From JBBQXK01 sp052387255 (GTDB taxonomy: Bacteria; Pseudomonadota; Alphaproteobacteria; Rhodobacterales; Rhodobacteraceae), in assembly GCA_052387255.1 (NCBI GenBank), contig JBQTJI010000088.1:1-42954 (forward strand): a stretch of DNA of 42,954 nt, given 5' to 3'. The translations under genes and the position numbers were made by a program. The notes beneath the pieces were generated by a model. The model was given only the letters and a program-made list of their open reading frames with translations, made no database searches and was not told where the DNA came from. Below are positions 27,152 to 34,651 of the stretch, piece by piece; within the stretch, counting starts at the first letter, position 1; the number at the start of each line of letters is the position of its first letter.

Positions 27152-28068
27152 GTGGCAGGCCCCCCCCGCGTGACGCGCCCCGCCCGGTGGGTGCCCAGGT
27201 ACAGCCCGTAGTTCCCCATGCGCGATTCCTCGGCCAGACGTTCCAGCATGATGCGGGTCGCGGGGTCGGCAACGTCGGCCACCCCGTCCGCCGTCAGGTC
27301 CACCAGCGCACCCTTGGCGGGCGTGCCCGTCAGCGCCGCACAGCGGAAGGCGATGTGCTGGCGGCCCTGCACCAGGTCGTCGTAGACGGCATAGATCGAC
27401 CCCGGTTCGGCCTGCATCCCCGTGGCCGCGATCAGGCCGTCCAGCGCCGCCTGCACGCCTTCGCGCCCGACCCGCGCCATGGGCAGGGTCAGCCCGCCGT
27501 GGCCGTCGTCCATGAGCAGCACCTGACCGCTGCATTCGACGATGGCGCTGATCACCACATCGGGGCCGGTCGGCAGTTGCACGGCGGTCTTGGCCGGGGT
27601 GAAATAGGCCCCCCGGTGATAGCCGAGGCCGGGGGCCTGCGTGGCCTCGAACGCGCCAACGCGCCCGATCAGAAGGGTATGGTCGCCCGCCTCGACGGCG
27701 CGGTCCAGCCGACAGTCGAACCAGGCCGAGACGCCCGAGATCAGGGGCGACCCCACCGGCCCGCGCCGCCAGGCCACGCTGGCGAAACGGTCGGGAACGG
27801 GGCGGGCAAAGGTGGCGCTGACCTCTTTCTGCCCTTCGGACAGGACGTTGACGGCAAACCCGATGCCCCCGGCAAAGGCCGCGAGGTTCGTCGAGTTGTT
27901 GGCGATCGACACCAGAAGCAGGGGCGGGTCCAGCGACACCGAGGTGAAGGAATTGGCGGTGAACCCGCGCGGGTGGCCGCTGGCATCCATGGTCGTCACC
28001 ACGGTGACGCCGGTCATGAAACAGCCGAAGGCATCGCGCAGGGCGCGGGGGTCGATGGCGGGAATCAT
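27148..28068 (-). CDS. flavin reductase with degenerate Nudix-like C-terminal domain
   Basis: Residues 1 to about 165 form a flavin-reductase-like FMN-binding domain (FMTGVTVVTT, GFTANSFTSVSLDPPLLLVSI, FAVNVLSEGQ). It supplies reduced flavin to the LLM monooxygenase encoded next. Residues about 170-290 form a second domain with the beta pattern of a Nudix fold (VISAIVECSGQVLLMDD ... LTLPMARVGREG ... GLIAATGM). The Nudix box REUXEEXGU is not met, since the catalytic glutamates are missing, so hydrolase activity is unlikely and a ligand-sensing or docking role is possible. Both ends overlap neighbours by ATGA. The length of 306 is about double a simple flavin reductase. Confidence 0.88.
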   Translation of the reverse strand: MIPAIDPRALRDAFGCFMTGVTVVTTMDASGHPRGFTANSFTSVSLDPPLLLVSIANNSTNLAAFAGGIGFAVNVLSEGQKEVSATFARPVPDRFASVAWRRGPVGSPLISGVSAWFDCRLDRAVEAGDHTLLIGRVGAFEATQAPGLGYHRGAYFTPAKTAVQLPTGPDVVISAIVECSGQVLLMDDGHGGLTLPMARVGREGVQAALDGLIAATGMQAEPGSIYAVYDDLVQGRQHIAFRCAALTGTPAKGALVDLTADGVADVADPATRIMLERLAEESRMGNYGLYLGTHRAGRVTRGGPAT

Positions 28069-28991
28069 GCCGGGGCTCCTTGCGTGGCCAGCCAGTCCTT
28101 CAGGGCGTGCGTCACCTTATCCGCTGCGGTCAGGTTGACCATATGGCGATGGCCCGCGATCACCACGGCGCGGCCCTGCGGGGCAAGTGCGGCCATCGCG
28201 CGGGCCATCGCGGGCGTCGAATTGGCATCGCCGTCGCCGGTCAGCGCCAGGAACGGGCAGGCGATGTCGCCCAGACGGTCGGCATAGACGCCATCCCCTT
28301 CGGCAAAGGCGCGGTAGGCGGTGGCATAGCCCTGGGGCGCAACCTGTGCCAGCCAGCCGGCGACCTGCGCGCGGGGGGCGGCGTCACCGGGGCCGAACCA
28401 GCGGGACAGCGGCCCCTCGGCCCCGCCCCGGCCAGCCGCGATGTCGTCGGCGCGCGCCAGCACGGCGGCGCGACTGGCCGCGTCGCGCCGGTGGACCCCG
28501 TTCAAGAGGGCCACGCGGCGCACCAGGTCGGGGTACTCGACCGCGAGGCCCAGGGCGATCAGCGCGCCCATCGAATGGCCGGCCAGGTTGACCGGGCCCA
28601 GGTCGAGCGCCGCAACCACGCGCGCGGCCCAGGCGACGAAATCGGGCAGGCGGGGGACGGGCCCTGTTGCGGGCGCTGATCCCCCCTCACCCCGACCCTC
28701 TCCCCCGAGGGGAGAGGGGGCGCGGCGGTGCGGGCGGTCCCCGGCCCCGGACGCTGCAACGGCGTCGGACAAGGCAGGGACCGCCGCTGGCGGGGCCAGG
28801 TGGTCGGTGTCGCCATGGCCCGGCAGGTCCACCGCGGCGACGCGGGCCAGGGTGGACAGCGCGCCGATCTGTGGCCCCCAGGCCTCGGCCCGCAGGCCAA
28901 CGCCGTGCAGCAGCAGAAGGGGCTCGCCCCGCCCCGCCTCGAGCGCGCGCGCAAGCGACCCGTCAGACAGACGCAGGGTTCGCGACATCAT
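28065..28991 (-). CDS. alpha/beta hydrolase with in-frame palindromic repeat insertion
   Basis: A 308-residue alpha/beta-fold hydrolase, probably an esterase, lactonase or amidase. The oxyanion strand LLLLHGVGL (residues 25-33), DLPGHGD (55-61), the nucleophile elbow GHSMG (Ser140), a late acid in LTGDGDAN and the terminal GHRHMV histidine fit the family. Two adjacent ATGs (28991 and 28988) are possible. Residues 90-104 are encoded by the third copy of the dispersed palindromic repeat and read as a Gly/Ser/Pro-rich peptide. About 45 residues in total (roughly 68-113) look extra relative to typical family members, between the GHG turn and the helix before the elbow. The start overlaps the end of the DUF1185 gene by about 26 bases. 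Confidence 0.88.
   Translation of the reverse strand: MMSRTLRLSDGSLARALEAGRGEPLLLLHGVGLRAEAWGPQIGALSTLARVAAVDLPGHGDTDHLAPPAAVPALSDAVAASGAGDRPHRRAPSPLGGEGRGEGGSAPATGPVPRLPDFVAWAARVVAALDLGPVNLAGHSMGALIALGLAVEYPDLVRRVALLNGVHRRDAASRAAVLARADDIAAGRGGAEGPLSRWFGPGDAAPRAQVAGWLAQVAPQGYATAYRAFAEGDGVYADRLGDIACPFLALTGDGDANSTPAMARAMAALAPQGRAVVIAGHRHMVNLTAADKVTHALKDWLATQGAPA
28681..28724 (+). repeat. dispersed palindromic repeat, copy 3, inside hydrolase gene
   Basis: Third copy of the C-rich 44-base element, differing from copy 1 at a single position in the core (CCCCGA for CCCCGG). It keeps the 10-bp stem and lies in the same orientation as the other two copies. It lies within the minus-strand alpha/beta hydrolase frame without breaking it and encodes the peptide around APSPLGGEGRGEGG. 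Confidence 0.9.
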
Positions 28992-29565
28992 GGCCCAGGT
29001 CCTTGAGGTCCTGATAGCGGTCGCCGATGCGGTGGTGCGGGCGGCCACCCAGCGAAGCGCCCAGGGCCACGACGATCTCGTCGGGGCCGGGGGCGTCGGG
29101 GATGGCGAAGTGGATGGTCTGATAATGCGACCGCCGCCCCTCGTCGTGCTTGTCCATCAGGGGGATCATCACCGGCGTGTTGGCAGGACCCCGCAAGCTG
29201 GTGAAGGCGAGATAGGTCCTGGCCCCGAGCGCCTGGCGATAGTGGTTGCCGAAGCGCAGGGTGTGGATCAGCGCGTTGGCGTGTTCCATCTCGCCATTCA
29301 GCCCGACGACGGCGGCCTTGCCGTACCCTTCGACCGCCGCAGCCCCGCCCGCCGCGTCCAGGATCATCGCGGTCAGCAGCGCGCCCAGTTCCGGGGCCAC
29401 GGCGTGAATCTCGGGCCGCAGGTCTTCGACAAACCCGCGCCCGGCCCAGGGGTTTGCCACCACGGCGGCGGCGGCGATCAGTTTCAGGGGTTTGGGCGCG
29501 TCGCGCCCGCCCTCGATAAGGGTGGTCTCGATGGTAAGCCAGGTCTTGCGAATCGTTGCGGCCAA
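28963..29565 (-). CDS. amino acid synthesis family protein (DUF1185)
   Basis: A 200-residue member of the PF06684 'amino acid synthesis' family, whose biochemical function is not established. Family-like blocks are the N-terminal IRKTWLTIETTLIEGGRDA, AVVANPWAGRGFVEDL, VEGYGKAAVVGLNGEMEHANALIH and ALGASLGGRPHHRIGDRYQD. The start appears to be TTG at 29565: a strong GGGAGG (29575-29580) lies eight bases upstream and no ATG or GTG is placed better. It is the first gene of the five-gene monooxygenase operon and faces a GntR regulator. Such proteins often accompany amidohydrolase and monooxygenase gene sets. Confidence 0.82.
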   Translation of the reverse strand: MAATIRKTWLTIETTLIEGGRDAPKPLKLIAAAAVVANPWAGRGFVEDLRPEIHAVAPELGALLTAMILDAAGGAAAVEGYGKAAVVGLNGEMEHANALIHTLRFGNHYRQALGARTYLAFTSLRGPANTPVMIPLMDKHDEGRRSHYQTIHFAIPDAPGPDEIVVALGASLGGRPHHRIGDRYQDLKDLGHDVANPASV

Positions 29566-29600
29566 TCGACGGTCCTCCCAGGTCTGATTGGCGCGTATGT

Positions 29601-29610
29601 TGGTATACCA
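29601..29610. promoter_or_regulatory. putative GntR/FCD operator palindrome
   Basis: A perfect 10-bp palindrome, TGGTATACCA, lies in the 103-base gap between the divergent DUF1185 operon and the GntR gene. FCD-subfamily GntR proteins typically bind short T-GGT/ACC-A palindromes of this kind. It sits 10 bases downstream of a minus-strand TTGACA (29621-29626), a good -35 for the catabolic operon. Bound repressor would therefore block that promoter. The -10 could not be placed with confidence. Confidence 0.6.
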
Positions 29611-29668
29611 TCGGACAGAATGTCAAGAAGGTCTTGCCTCGACGGGCACCGCGCCCTATTCTGCGCGC

Positions 29669-30352
29669 ATGGACCAGCCGCCAGCCTCCGACCTGCGCAT
29701 CGACCGCGTCCCCGCGACCCTGCGGTCGCTGGTGGTGGACCGCCTGCGGCAGGCCATCGTCGCGGGGCGCTTCAAGGGCGGCGAGCGGCTGGTCGAGCGC
29801 ACGCTGTGCGACCAGCTGGGCGTGTCGCGGTCGGTGGTGCGCGAGGCGATCCGCACGCTTGAGGCTGAAGGGCTGGTGCAGAGCCAAGGCCGCAGCGGCC
29901 CGGAGGTGGCCACGCTGGACTGGGACGGGGCGCGGCAGGTCTACGACATCCGCCGCCTGCTTGAAGGGGCGGCGGCGGCGGAATGTGCCCGCCGTGCCGA
30001 TGCGGCGGTGAAGGACCGGCTGGCGGCGGCGCTGGCGGCCTTGCAGCAGGCCTTTGCCGGGCCCGATCCGGCGCAGCTTTATGACGCCACGACAGGGTTT
30101 TACGAGGTGATCTTCAACGCGGCTGGCCACCCCCTGGCCTGGGACATCGTGCAGCGCCTGAACGGCCGCATCTCGCGCCTGCGGGCCTTGACGCTGGCCA
30201 CGACGGACCGGCGCGTCGCGGGGCCTGTCCACATGGCGCGGATCGCCGCCGCCATCCGCGCGAACGACCCGCAGGCGGCGACGCGGGCCGTGCGCGACCA
30301 CCTGCGCGATGCCGCCCTGATCGCGCAGCGCCTGCTGGAGCCTGCCCCATGA
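29669..30352 (+). CDS. GntR-family (FCD) transcriptional regulator
   Basis: A 227-residue repressor-type regulator. The winged HTH (about residues 15-75) includes the conserved LRQAIVAGRFKGGERLVE and LCDQLGVSRSVVREAIRTLEAEGLV blocks. An FCD effector domain follows (about 90-215). ATG 29669 is used; the frame is open to 29588 but without family sequence, and no strong ribosome site precedes either. It is divergent from the five-gene monooxygenase operon and probably represses it from the palindrome at 29601-29610. It overlaps the DUF1330 gene by ATGA. The inducer is likely a carboxylate intermediate of the pathway, as usual for FCD domains. Confidence 0.93.
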   Translation: MDQPPASDLRIDRVPATLRSLVVDRLRQAIVAGRFKGGERLVERTLCDQLGVSRSVVREAIRTLEAEGLVQSQGRSGPEVATLDWDGARQVYDIRRLLEGAAAAECARRADAAVKDRLAAALAALQQAFAGPDPAQLYDATTGFYEVIFNAAGHPLAWDIVQRLNGRISRLRALTLATTDRRVAGPVHMARIAAAIRANDPQAATRAVRDHLRDAALIAQRLLEPAP

Positions 30353-30699
30353 CCGCCTACTGGATCGCCCATGTCACCGTCACCGATCCCGTGGCCTATG
30401 CCGGGTACCAGGCACTGGCACCGGCGGCCTTTGCCGCCCACGGGGCGCGGTTCCTGGCACGGGGCGGCGCGGCAGAGGTGCTGGAGGGCCCGGCACTGGA
30501 CCGCCATGTCGTGATCGCCTTTCCCTCGATGCAGGCGGCGCGGGCCTGCTACGGGTCGGACGAATATGCCCGCGCGCGGGCGCTGCGCGACGGGGCCTGC
30601 ACCGCGCATGTCGTCCTGGTCGAGGGATTGCCGCAGGACGAGCGCTGTCACCAGCAGCATCTTGCGGTCGCTTGGGCAACATTCCACGATAGGGTGTAA
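30349..30699 (+). CDS. DUF1330 family protein
   Basis: A 116-residue protein with the ferredoxin-like alpha+beta dimer fold of DUF1330 in its first 95 residues: AYWIAHVTVTDPVAYAGY, then GARFLARGG, VIAFPSMQAARACYGSDEYARA and a C-terminal strand HVVLVEG. The last 20 residues are not conserved-looking. The function of the family is not established. Its ATG overlaps the gntR stop, so it is made with the regulator and probably belongs to the same catabolic locus. Confidence 0.88.
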   Translation: MTAYWIAHVTVTDPVAYAGYQALAPAAFAAHGARFLARGGAAEVLEGPALDRHVVIAFPSMQAARACYGSDEYARARALRDGACTAHVVLVEGLPQDERCHQQHLAVAWATFHDRV

Positions 30700-30769
30700 G
30701 GCGGGTGCAGTCTGGTCTGGTCTGGCGGCGCAGGCTCTGGCACAATGGCGGGGGGCAACGGCAGGACAA

Positions 30770-30785
30770 GGCGGGAAAACCCGCC
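30770..30785 (+). other. small GC hairpin between DUF1330 and yibQ-like genes
   Basis: GGCGGG (30770-30775) and CCCGCC (30780-30785) form a 6-bp stem with an AAAA loop, about 20 bases before the next start. No T-run follows. It may slow readthrough or shape the leader of the downstream gene. Confidence 0.3.
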
Positions 30786-30805
30786 CTCGCGCAAGGAGAC
30801 GGACG

Positions 30806-32710
30806 ATGGTCAAGGGGGTGATCGGGGGCGTGCTGTGGGGGACGCTGGCGGCGAGCTTTGGTCTGGCGGTCGTGTCGCAGGTCGCCGCACCGCCTGCGCG
30901 GCCCGATCCGGTCGCAGCGGCGATACCGGAGGTGGCGGAAAGCCCGGCACAGCCCGCGTTGGCGGCCCGGTCCCCCGAAACACCTGCCGCCCAGCGGCCC
31001 GTGCAGGCCGCCGCGCAAGGTCCGGTTCCCGAGGTCGCCAAGGCACCCCCCCCGCCGGTTCCGACACCGCCTGCCGTCGCGGCGGCAGTCCCGGATGTGC
31101 CCTCGTCGCCCGCCGTGGCGGCGGAGGATGCCGTGACCGCCCCGGCCCCATCGGTCGACGTGGCTGCTGTCGATGTGGCTGCGGCGCCGGCGGTCGGGGC
31201 CGCGCCGCCCGGCCCGTCGATCCTGCGCAAGCCTGCGCCGCTGCCGGTCACGCCGCCGCTGGTCGCGCGCGACGGGGCGGTGGCCGCCGCACCGCAGGTG
31301 GCACCGGACCCAAGCCCGGCGCTGGCCGCCGCGCCCGACCTGCCCAAGGCCCCGTCACCGCCGGCGGCCGTCCCGGTCGCCCCTGTTGCACCGCCGCGCA
31401 TTGTGGCCGAGGCCCCGGTGGCGACGGCGGCCCCCCGCGCACCGGCGCGTCCGACCCTGCCTGCCGTGATGGCGTCCCCCGTGCCTGCGCCGCGCCCCGC
31501 CGTCGCCCTGGCCGCCGTGGCCCCGCCGTCCGGTCCCCCGGCCCGCCCCGGCTGGCCCGGACCCGTGACCGTGGTGACCGAGGCCCCCCCTGCCGCGCTG
31601 CCCTTGCCGGGGCCGGATCAGGTGGTGGTCCCGGTGGCGACGGCGCGGGCGGGGTTCGAGCCGGGGCTGCTGGGGCCTGCGCCGTCGCCCGTGGTCGCCG
31701 ATCCGCCGCCTGCCAGCGGTGCCTTGCCCCCGCCGCCGCCCCTGACGCCCGAGGAAATGGCGATCCTGGCCGACGAGGGCACCGCCCCCGCCGACCCGGC
31801 GCTGCCCGAAGCGGTCGTGCTGCCCGAGGTCATCGTGCTGACCGAGGCGGATGCGCCACCTGCGCCCAAGGTGCTGAAAAAGCCCGCGCCCCTGGCCCCG
31901 GTGCCGTCGCTGGCCGCCAAGGGCCAGCTTCCGGCGGCCGAGCGGCTGCCCCAGACAGCTACCGCCCCCTCCGCCGACCCGGCGGCCGCCGCTGCGCCCG
32001 AAGCGGTGGTGACCTTGCCGGCCGTCGATGCCGACGCAGCCCCCATCGACCGTTTTGCCCGGCCGTTCGAGAATGCCGCCGGAAAGCCGTTGTTCGCCAT
32101 CGTGCTGATCGACACCGGCGATCCGCAGATCGACCGCGCCGCCCTGGCGGCGATGCCCTTTCCCGTCACCTTCGCGCTTGACCCTTCGGCCCCCGAATCC
32201 GCCCTTGCCGCCACGATCTATCGCGGCGGCGGGCAAGAGGTGGCGATGCTGGCGACCGGCCTGCCCGCAGGGGCCACGGCTGCGGATGTCGAGGTGTCGT
32301 TCGGCGCGCACGAGGCGGCCCTGCCCGAGGCGGTGGCGGTGCTGGACATCGAGGCCGGGGGGTTCCAGTCGGATCGACCGCTGTCGACGCTGGTCGTGCC
32401 GGTGGTGGCGGGGCAGGGGCGGGGGCTGTTGTCCTGGGACCGGGGCCTGAACGCGGCGGATCAGGTGGCCCGGCGCGAGGGGGTCCGCAGCGGCGTGATC
32501 TTCCGCCGCCTGGACGGCGAGGGCGAACCCAAGGACCAGATCCGCCGCTATCTGGACCGCGCGGCCTTCAAGGCGGCGCAGGACGGGCGCGTCATCGTGG
32601 CGGGCGAGACCAGGGCCGACACGGTGGCGGCCCTTCTGGAATGGGCGGTCGAGGGGCGGGCGGGAACGGTCGCCCTGGCCCCCCTGTCGGCGGCGCTGCG
32701 CGTCGAGTGA
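30806..32710 (+). CDS. divergent polysaccharide deacetylase (YibQ-like) with long Pro/Ala linker
   Basis: A 634-residue protein. It has an N-terminal membrane anchor (about residues 4-24, GVIGGVLWGTLAASFGLAVVSQV) and a 390-residue Pro/Ala/Val-rich low-complexity stretch. A C-terminal divergent polysaccharide deacetylase domain (DUF610, about 425-634) follows, with LFAIVLIDTGDPQID, PFPVTFALDPSAP, GGQEVAMLATGLP and DRGLNAADQVARREGV. ATG 30806 has GGAG six bases upstream. The linker could let the domain reach peptidoglycan or another periplasmic glycan. A short motif occurs twice (SILRKPAPLP and KVLKKPAPLAP). The catalytic metal residues of true deacetylases are often degenerate in this family. 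It converges with the methyltransferase gene, with four bases between stops. Confidence 0.85.
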   Translation: MVKGVIGGVLWGTLAASFGLAVVSQVAAPPARPDPVAAAIPEVAESPAQPALAARSPETPAAQRPVQAAAQGPVPEVAKAPPPPVPTPPAVAAAVPDVPSSPAVAAEDAVTAPAPSVDVAAVDVAAAPAVGAAPPGPSILRKPAPLPVTPPLVARDGAVAAAPQVAPDPSPALAAAPDLPKAPSPPAAVPVAPVAPPRIVAEAPVATAAPRAPARPTLPAVMASPVPAPRPAVALAAVAPPSGPPARPGWPGPVTVVTEAPPAALPLPGPDQVVVPVATARAGFEPGLLGPAPSPVVADPPPASGALPPPPPLTPEEMAILADEGTAPADPALPEAVVLPEVIVLTEADAPPAPKVLKKPAPLAPVPSLAAKGQLPAAERLPQTATAPSADPAAAAAPEAVVTLPAVDADAAPIDRFARPFENAAGKPLFAIVLIDTGDPQIDRAALAAMPFPVTFALDPSAPESALAATIYRGGGQEVAMLATGLPAGATAADVEVSFGAHEAALPEAVAVLDIEAGGFQSDRPLSTLVVPVVAGQGRGLLSWDRGLNAADQVARREGVRSGVIFRRLDGEGEPKDQIRRYLDRAAFKAAQDGRVIVAGETRADTVAALLEWAVEGRAGTVALAPLSAALRVE

Positions 32711-32714
32711 CGCC

Positions 32715-33695
32715 TCAGCCCCTGGCGCGGCGGCCGCCCCGGCGGCCACTGGTCGCCTGTGACGCGGCGGCACTGGCCTCGGCAAAGGTGGCCCCCGCCT
32801 CGACCGCCTCGAGCACCTTGGCGAAGCGGATCCATTCGCCGCCGTTGGCGTCATGGTCCATCAGGAAGTTCGCGGCGCGGATCGCCTCCATCTCGACCTG
32901 GCGGACCGGGTTCATGATGGCGCTGGTCATGCCGGCACCGATGGCCATGGGAAGGAAGGCCGCGTTGATGCCGTGGCGGTGGGGCAGGCCGAACGAGATG
33001 TTGGACGCCCCGCAGGTGGTGTTGACACCCAGTTCGCGGCGCAGGCGTTCGACCAGCGCAAAGACCTGCCGCCCGGCGGTGGCCATGGCACCGACCGGCA
33101 TCACCAGCGGGTCGACGACGATGTCATGCGCCGGAATGCCGTGGTCGGCCGCGCGTTCGACGATCTTCTTGGCCACCGCGAAGCGCACGTCGGGGTCCTG
33201 GCTGATGCCGGTGTCGTCGTTCGAGATGGCGACGACGGGCACGTTGTATTTCTTGACCAGCGGCAGGACCAGTTCCAGCCGCTCCTCCTCGCCCGTGACC
33301 GAGTTCAGAAGGGGGCGGCCTTCGCAGGCGCGCAGGCCCTCTTCCAGGGCACCGGGCACCGATGAATCGATGCACAAGGGGACATCGACCACGGCCTGGA
33401 TGCGCAGGATCAGTTCGCGCATCAGGGGCGGCTCGACAAAGTTGTTGTCGGCATAGCGCGGGTCGGTCGCCATCTTGTTGGTGAAGACTGCGCCCGAGTT
33501 CACGTCCAGCACCATCGCCCCGCAGGCGACCTGTTCCAGCGCATCCCGCTCCACCGTGGTGAAGTCGCCCGCTTCCAGTTCGGCGGCCAGCTTCTTGCGG
33601 CCCGTGGGGTTGATCCGCTCTCCGATCACGCAGAACGGTTCGTCAAAGCCGATGACGACGGTTTTCGTTTTCGACTCAATGACGGTACGGGTCAT
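32715..33695 (-). CDS. methyltetrahydrofolate:corrinoid methyltransferase
   Basis: A 326-residue pterin-binding TIM-barrel protein related to AcsE/MtvB and the folate domain of MetH, moving a methyl group from methyl-THF to a corrinoid protein. Landmarks are FCVIGERINPTGRKKL (residues 21-36), GAMVLDVNSGAVF, VPLCIDSSVPGALEEGL, LLNSVTGEEERL, HDIVVDPLVMPVG and TTCGASNISFGLPHR. The C-terminus ends in a basic GRRGGRRARG tail. It follows the methylene-THF reductase-like gene by 15 bases, so the two act in sequence: reductase makes methyl-THF, this enzyme uses it. A split, multi-protein MetH has been reported in Rhodobacterales, and this could be its folate part. Confidence 0.9.
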   Translation of the reverse strand: MTRTVIESKTKTVVIGFDEPFCVIGERINPTGRKKLAAELEAGDFTTVERDALEQVACGAMVLDVNSGAVFTNKMATDPRYADNNFVEPPLMRELILRIQAVVDVPLCIDSSVPGALEEGLRACEGRPLLNSVTGEEERLELVLPLVKKYNVPVVAISNDDTGISQDPDVRFAVAKKIVERAADHGIPAHDIVVDPLVMPVGAMATAGRQVFALVERLRRELGVNTTCGASNISFGLPHRHGINAAFLPMAIGAGMTSAIMNPVRQVEMEAIRAANFLMDHDANGGEWIRFAKVLEAVEAGATFAEASAAASQATSGRRGGRRARG

Positions 33696-33710
33696 TCTTC
33701 ATCCAATCTC

Positions 33711-34631
33711 TCAGGCGTGGGCGGCGGGGGTGGCCGCAGGGCCGCCGGTCTTGATGGCCCAGTCGGCGTTGGTCTTGATGCCGCCAAGCGGGAAGAAATG
33801 CACCGATTCGATGCCGAAGCCGGGGTTTGCCGCCTTGTGCGCGGCAAGTGCTTCGACGAAATCATCGGGCTCGTAGGGCAACAGCAGCTTGGTCACGTCC
33901 ATCGCCCGCTTCTGCAGCACGCGCAAGGACGGGCCGACGCCGCAGGCGATGGCGAACTTGATCAGGGTCTGCAGTTTCGCGGGGCCCGCGACGCCGATGT
34001 GGATCGGCAGCTTGATCCCTTCGGCGGCCAGGCGGTCGGCCCAGGCGATGACGGGGGCAGCCTCGAAGCAGAATTGCGTGACGATGGCCATCTGTGCGTC
34101 GCTGCGTTCCGAGAAGTCCTGCTTCCACTTCAGCGCCTGCATGACGATGGCATCGCCGCCGCCCTTGTCGATGTCCTTGTTGCCCTCGGGGTGGCCCGCG
34201 ACGTGCAGCCGCTTGAACCCGTCGAAGAGGCCGGTTTCGACCAGTTGCATCGCGGCGTTGAATTCGCCCGCCGGGGTGTTGACGCCGCCGCCCAGAAGCA
34301 GTGCCTGTTCGACCCCCGCCTCGCCCTTGTAGCGCGCCAGCCAGTCGGCCAGCGTGGCGCGGCTGTCGATGATGCGGGCCGGGAAGTGCGGCATGGGTTC
34401 GTACCCTTCGCGGCGCAGGCGCGCGGCGGTGGCGACCATGTCGGTGATCGGCGTGCCCTCGATATGGGCGATGTAGACGCGGGTGCCTGCGGGCATCAGG
34501 TGCCGGAAATCCGTCACCTTCTCGGCGGTGCGGGGCATCACCTCCATCGAGTAGCCTTGCAGGAAGGCCTCGACGGGGGCGGTGTCGATGACTTCGGGTT
34601 CGGGTTTGCGGCGGAAATTGAACAGGGCCAT
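33711..34631 (-). CDS. methylenetetrahydrofolate reductase family protein
   Basis: A 306-residue flavin TIM-barrel reductase producing 5-methyl-THF from methylene-THF. ATG 34631 has GGAGAA at proper distance; the frame continues to 34670 without family sequence. Family blocks are SMEVMPRTAEKV (the E and P of the substrate site), YIAHIEGTP, GYEPMPHFPARIID, ALLLGGGVNTPAGEF, HVAGHPEGNKD and MAIVTQFCFEA. It is the divergent alphaproteobacterial type rather than E. coli MetF. It lies between the 'virulence factor' family gene and the methyl-THF:corrinoid methyltransferase in a three-gene minus-strand operon. Confidence 0.9.
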   Translation of the reverse strand: MALFNFRRKPEPEVIDTAPVEAFLQGYSMEVMPRTAEKVTDFRHLMPAGTRVYIAHIEGTPITDMVATAARLRREGYEPMPHFPARIIDSRATLADWLARYKGEAGVEQALLLGGGVNTPAGEFNAAMQLVETGLFDGFKRLHVAGHPEGNKDIDKGGGDAIVMQALKWKQDFSERSDAQMAIVTQFCFEAAPVIAWADRLAAEGIKLPIHIGVAGPAKLQTLIKFAIACGVGPSLRVLQKRAMDVTKLLLPYEPDDFVEALAAHKAANPGFGIESVHFFPLGGIKTNADWAIKTGGPAATPAAHA

Positions 34632-34651
34632 CACTTTTCTCCAGATATCGC

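Noticed and set aside
24649..29565. A Rut pyrimidine-degradation operon
   Set aside because: The enzyme classes overlap, but RutB, RutC, RutE and RutG counterparts are absent and an aldehyde dehydrogenase and a DUF1185 gene are present instead.
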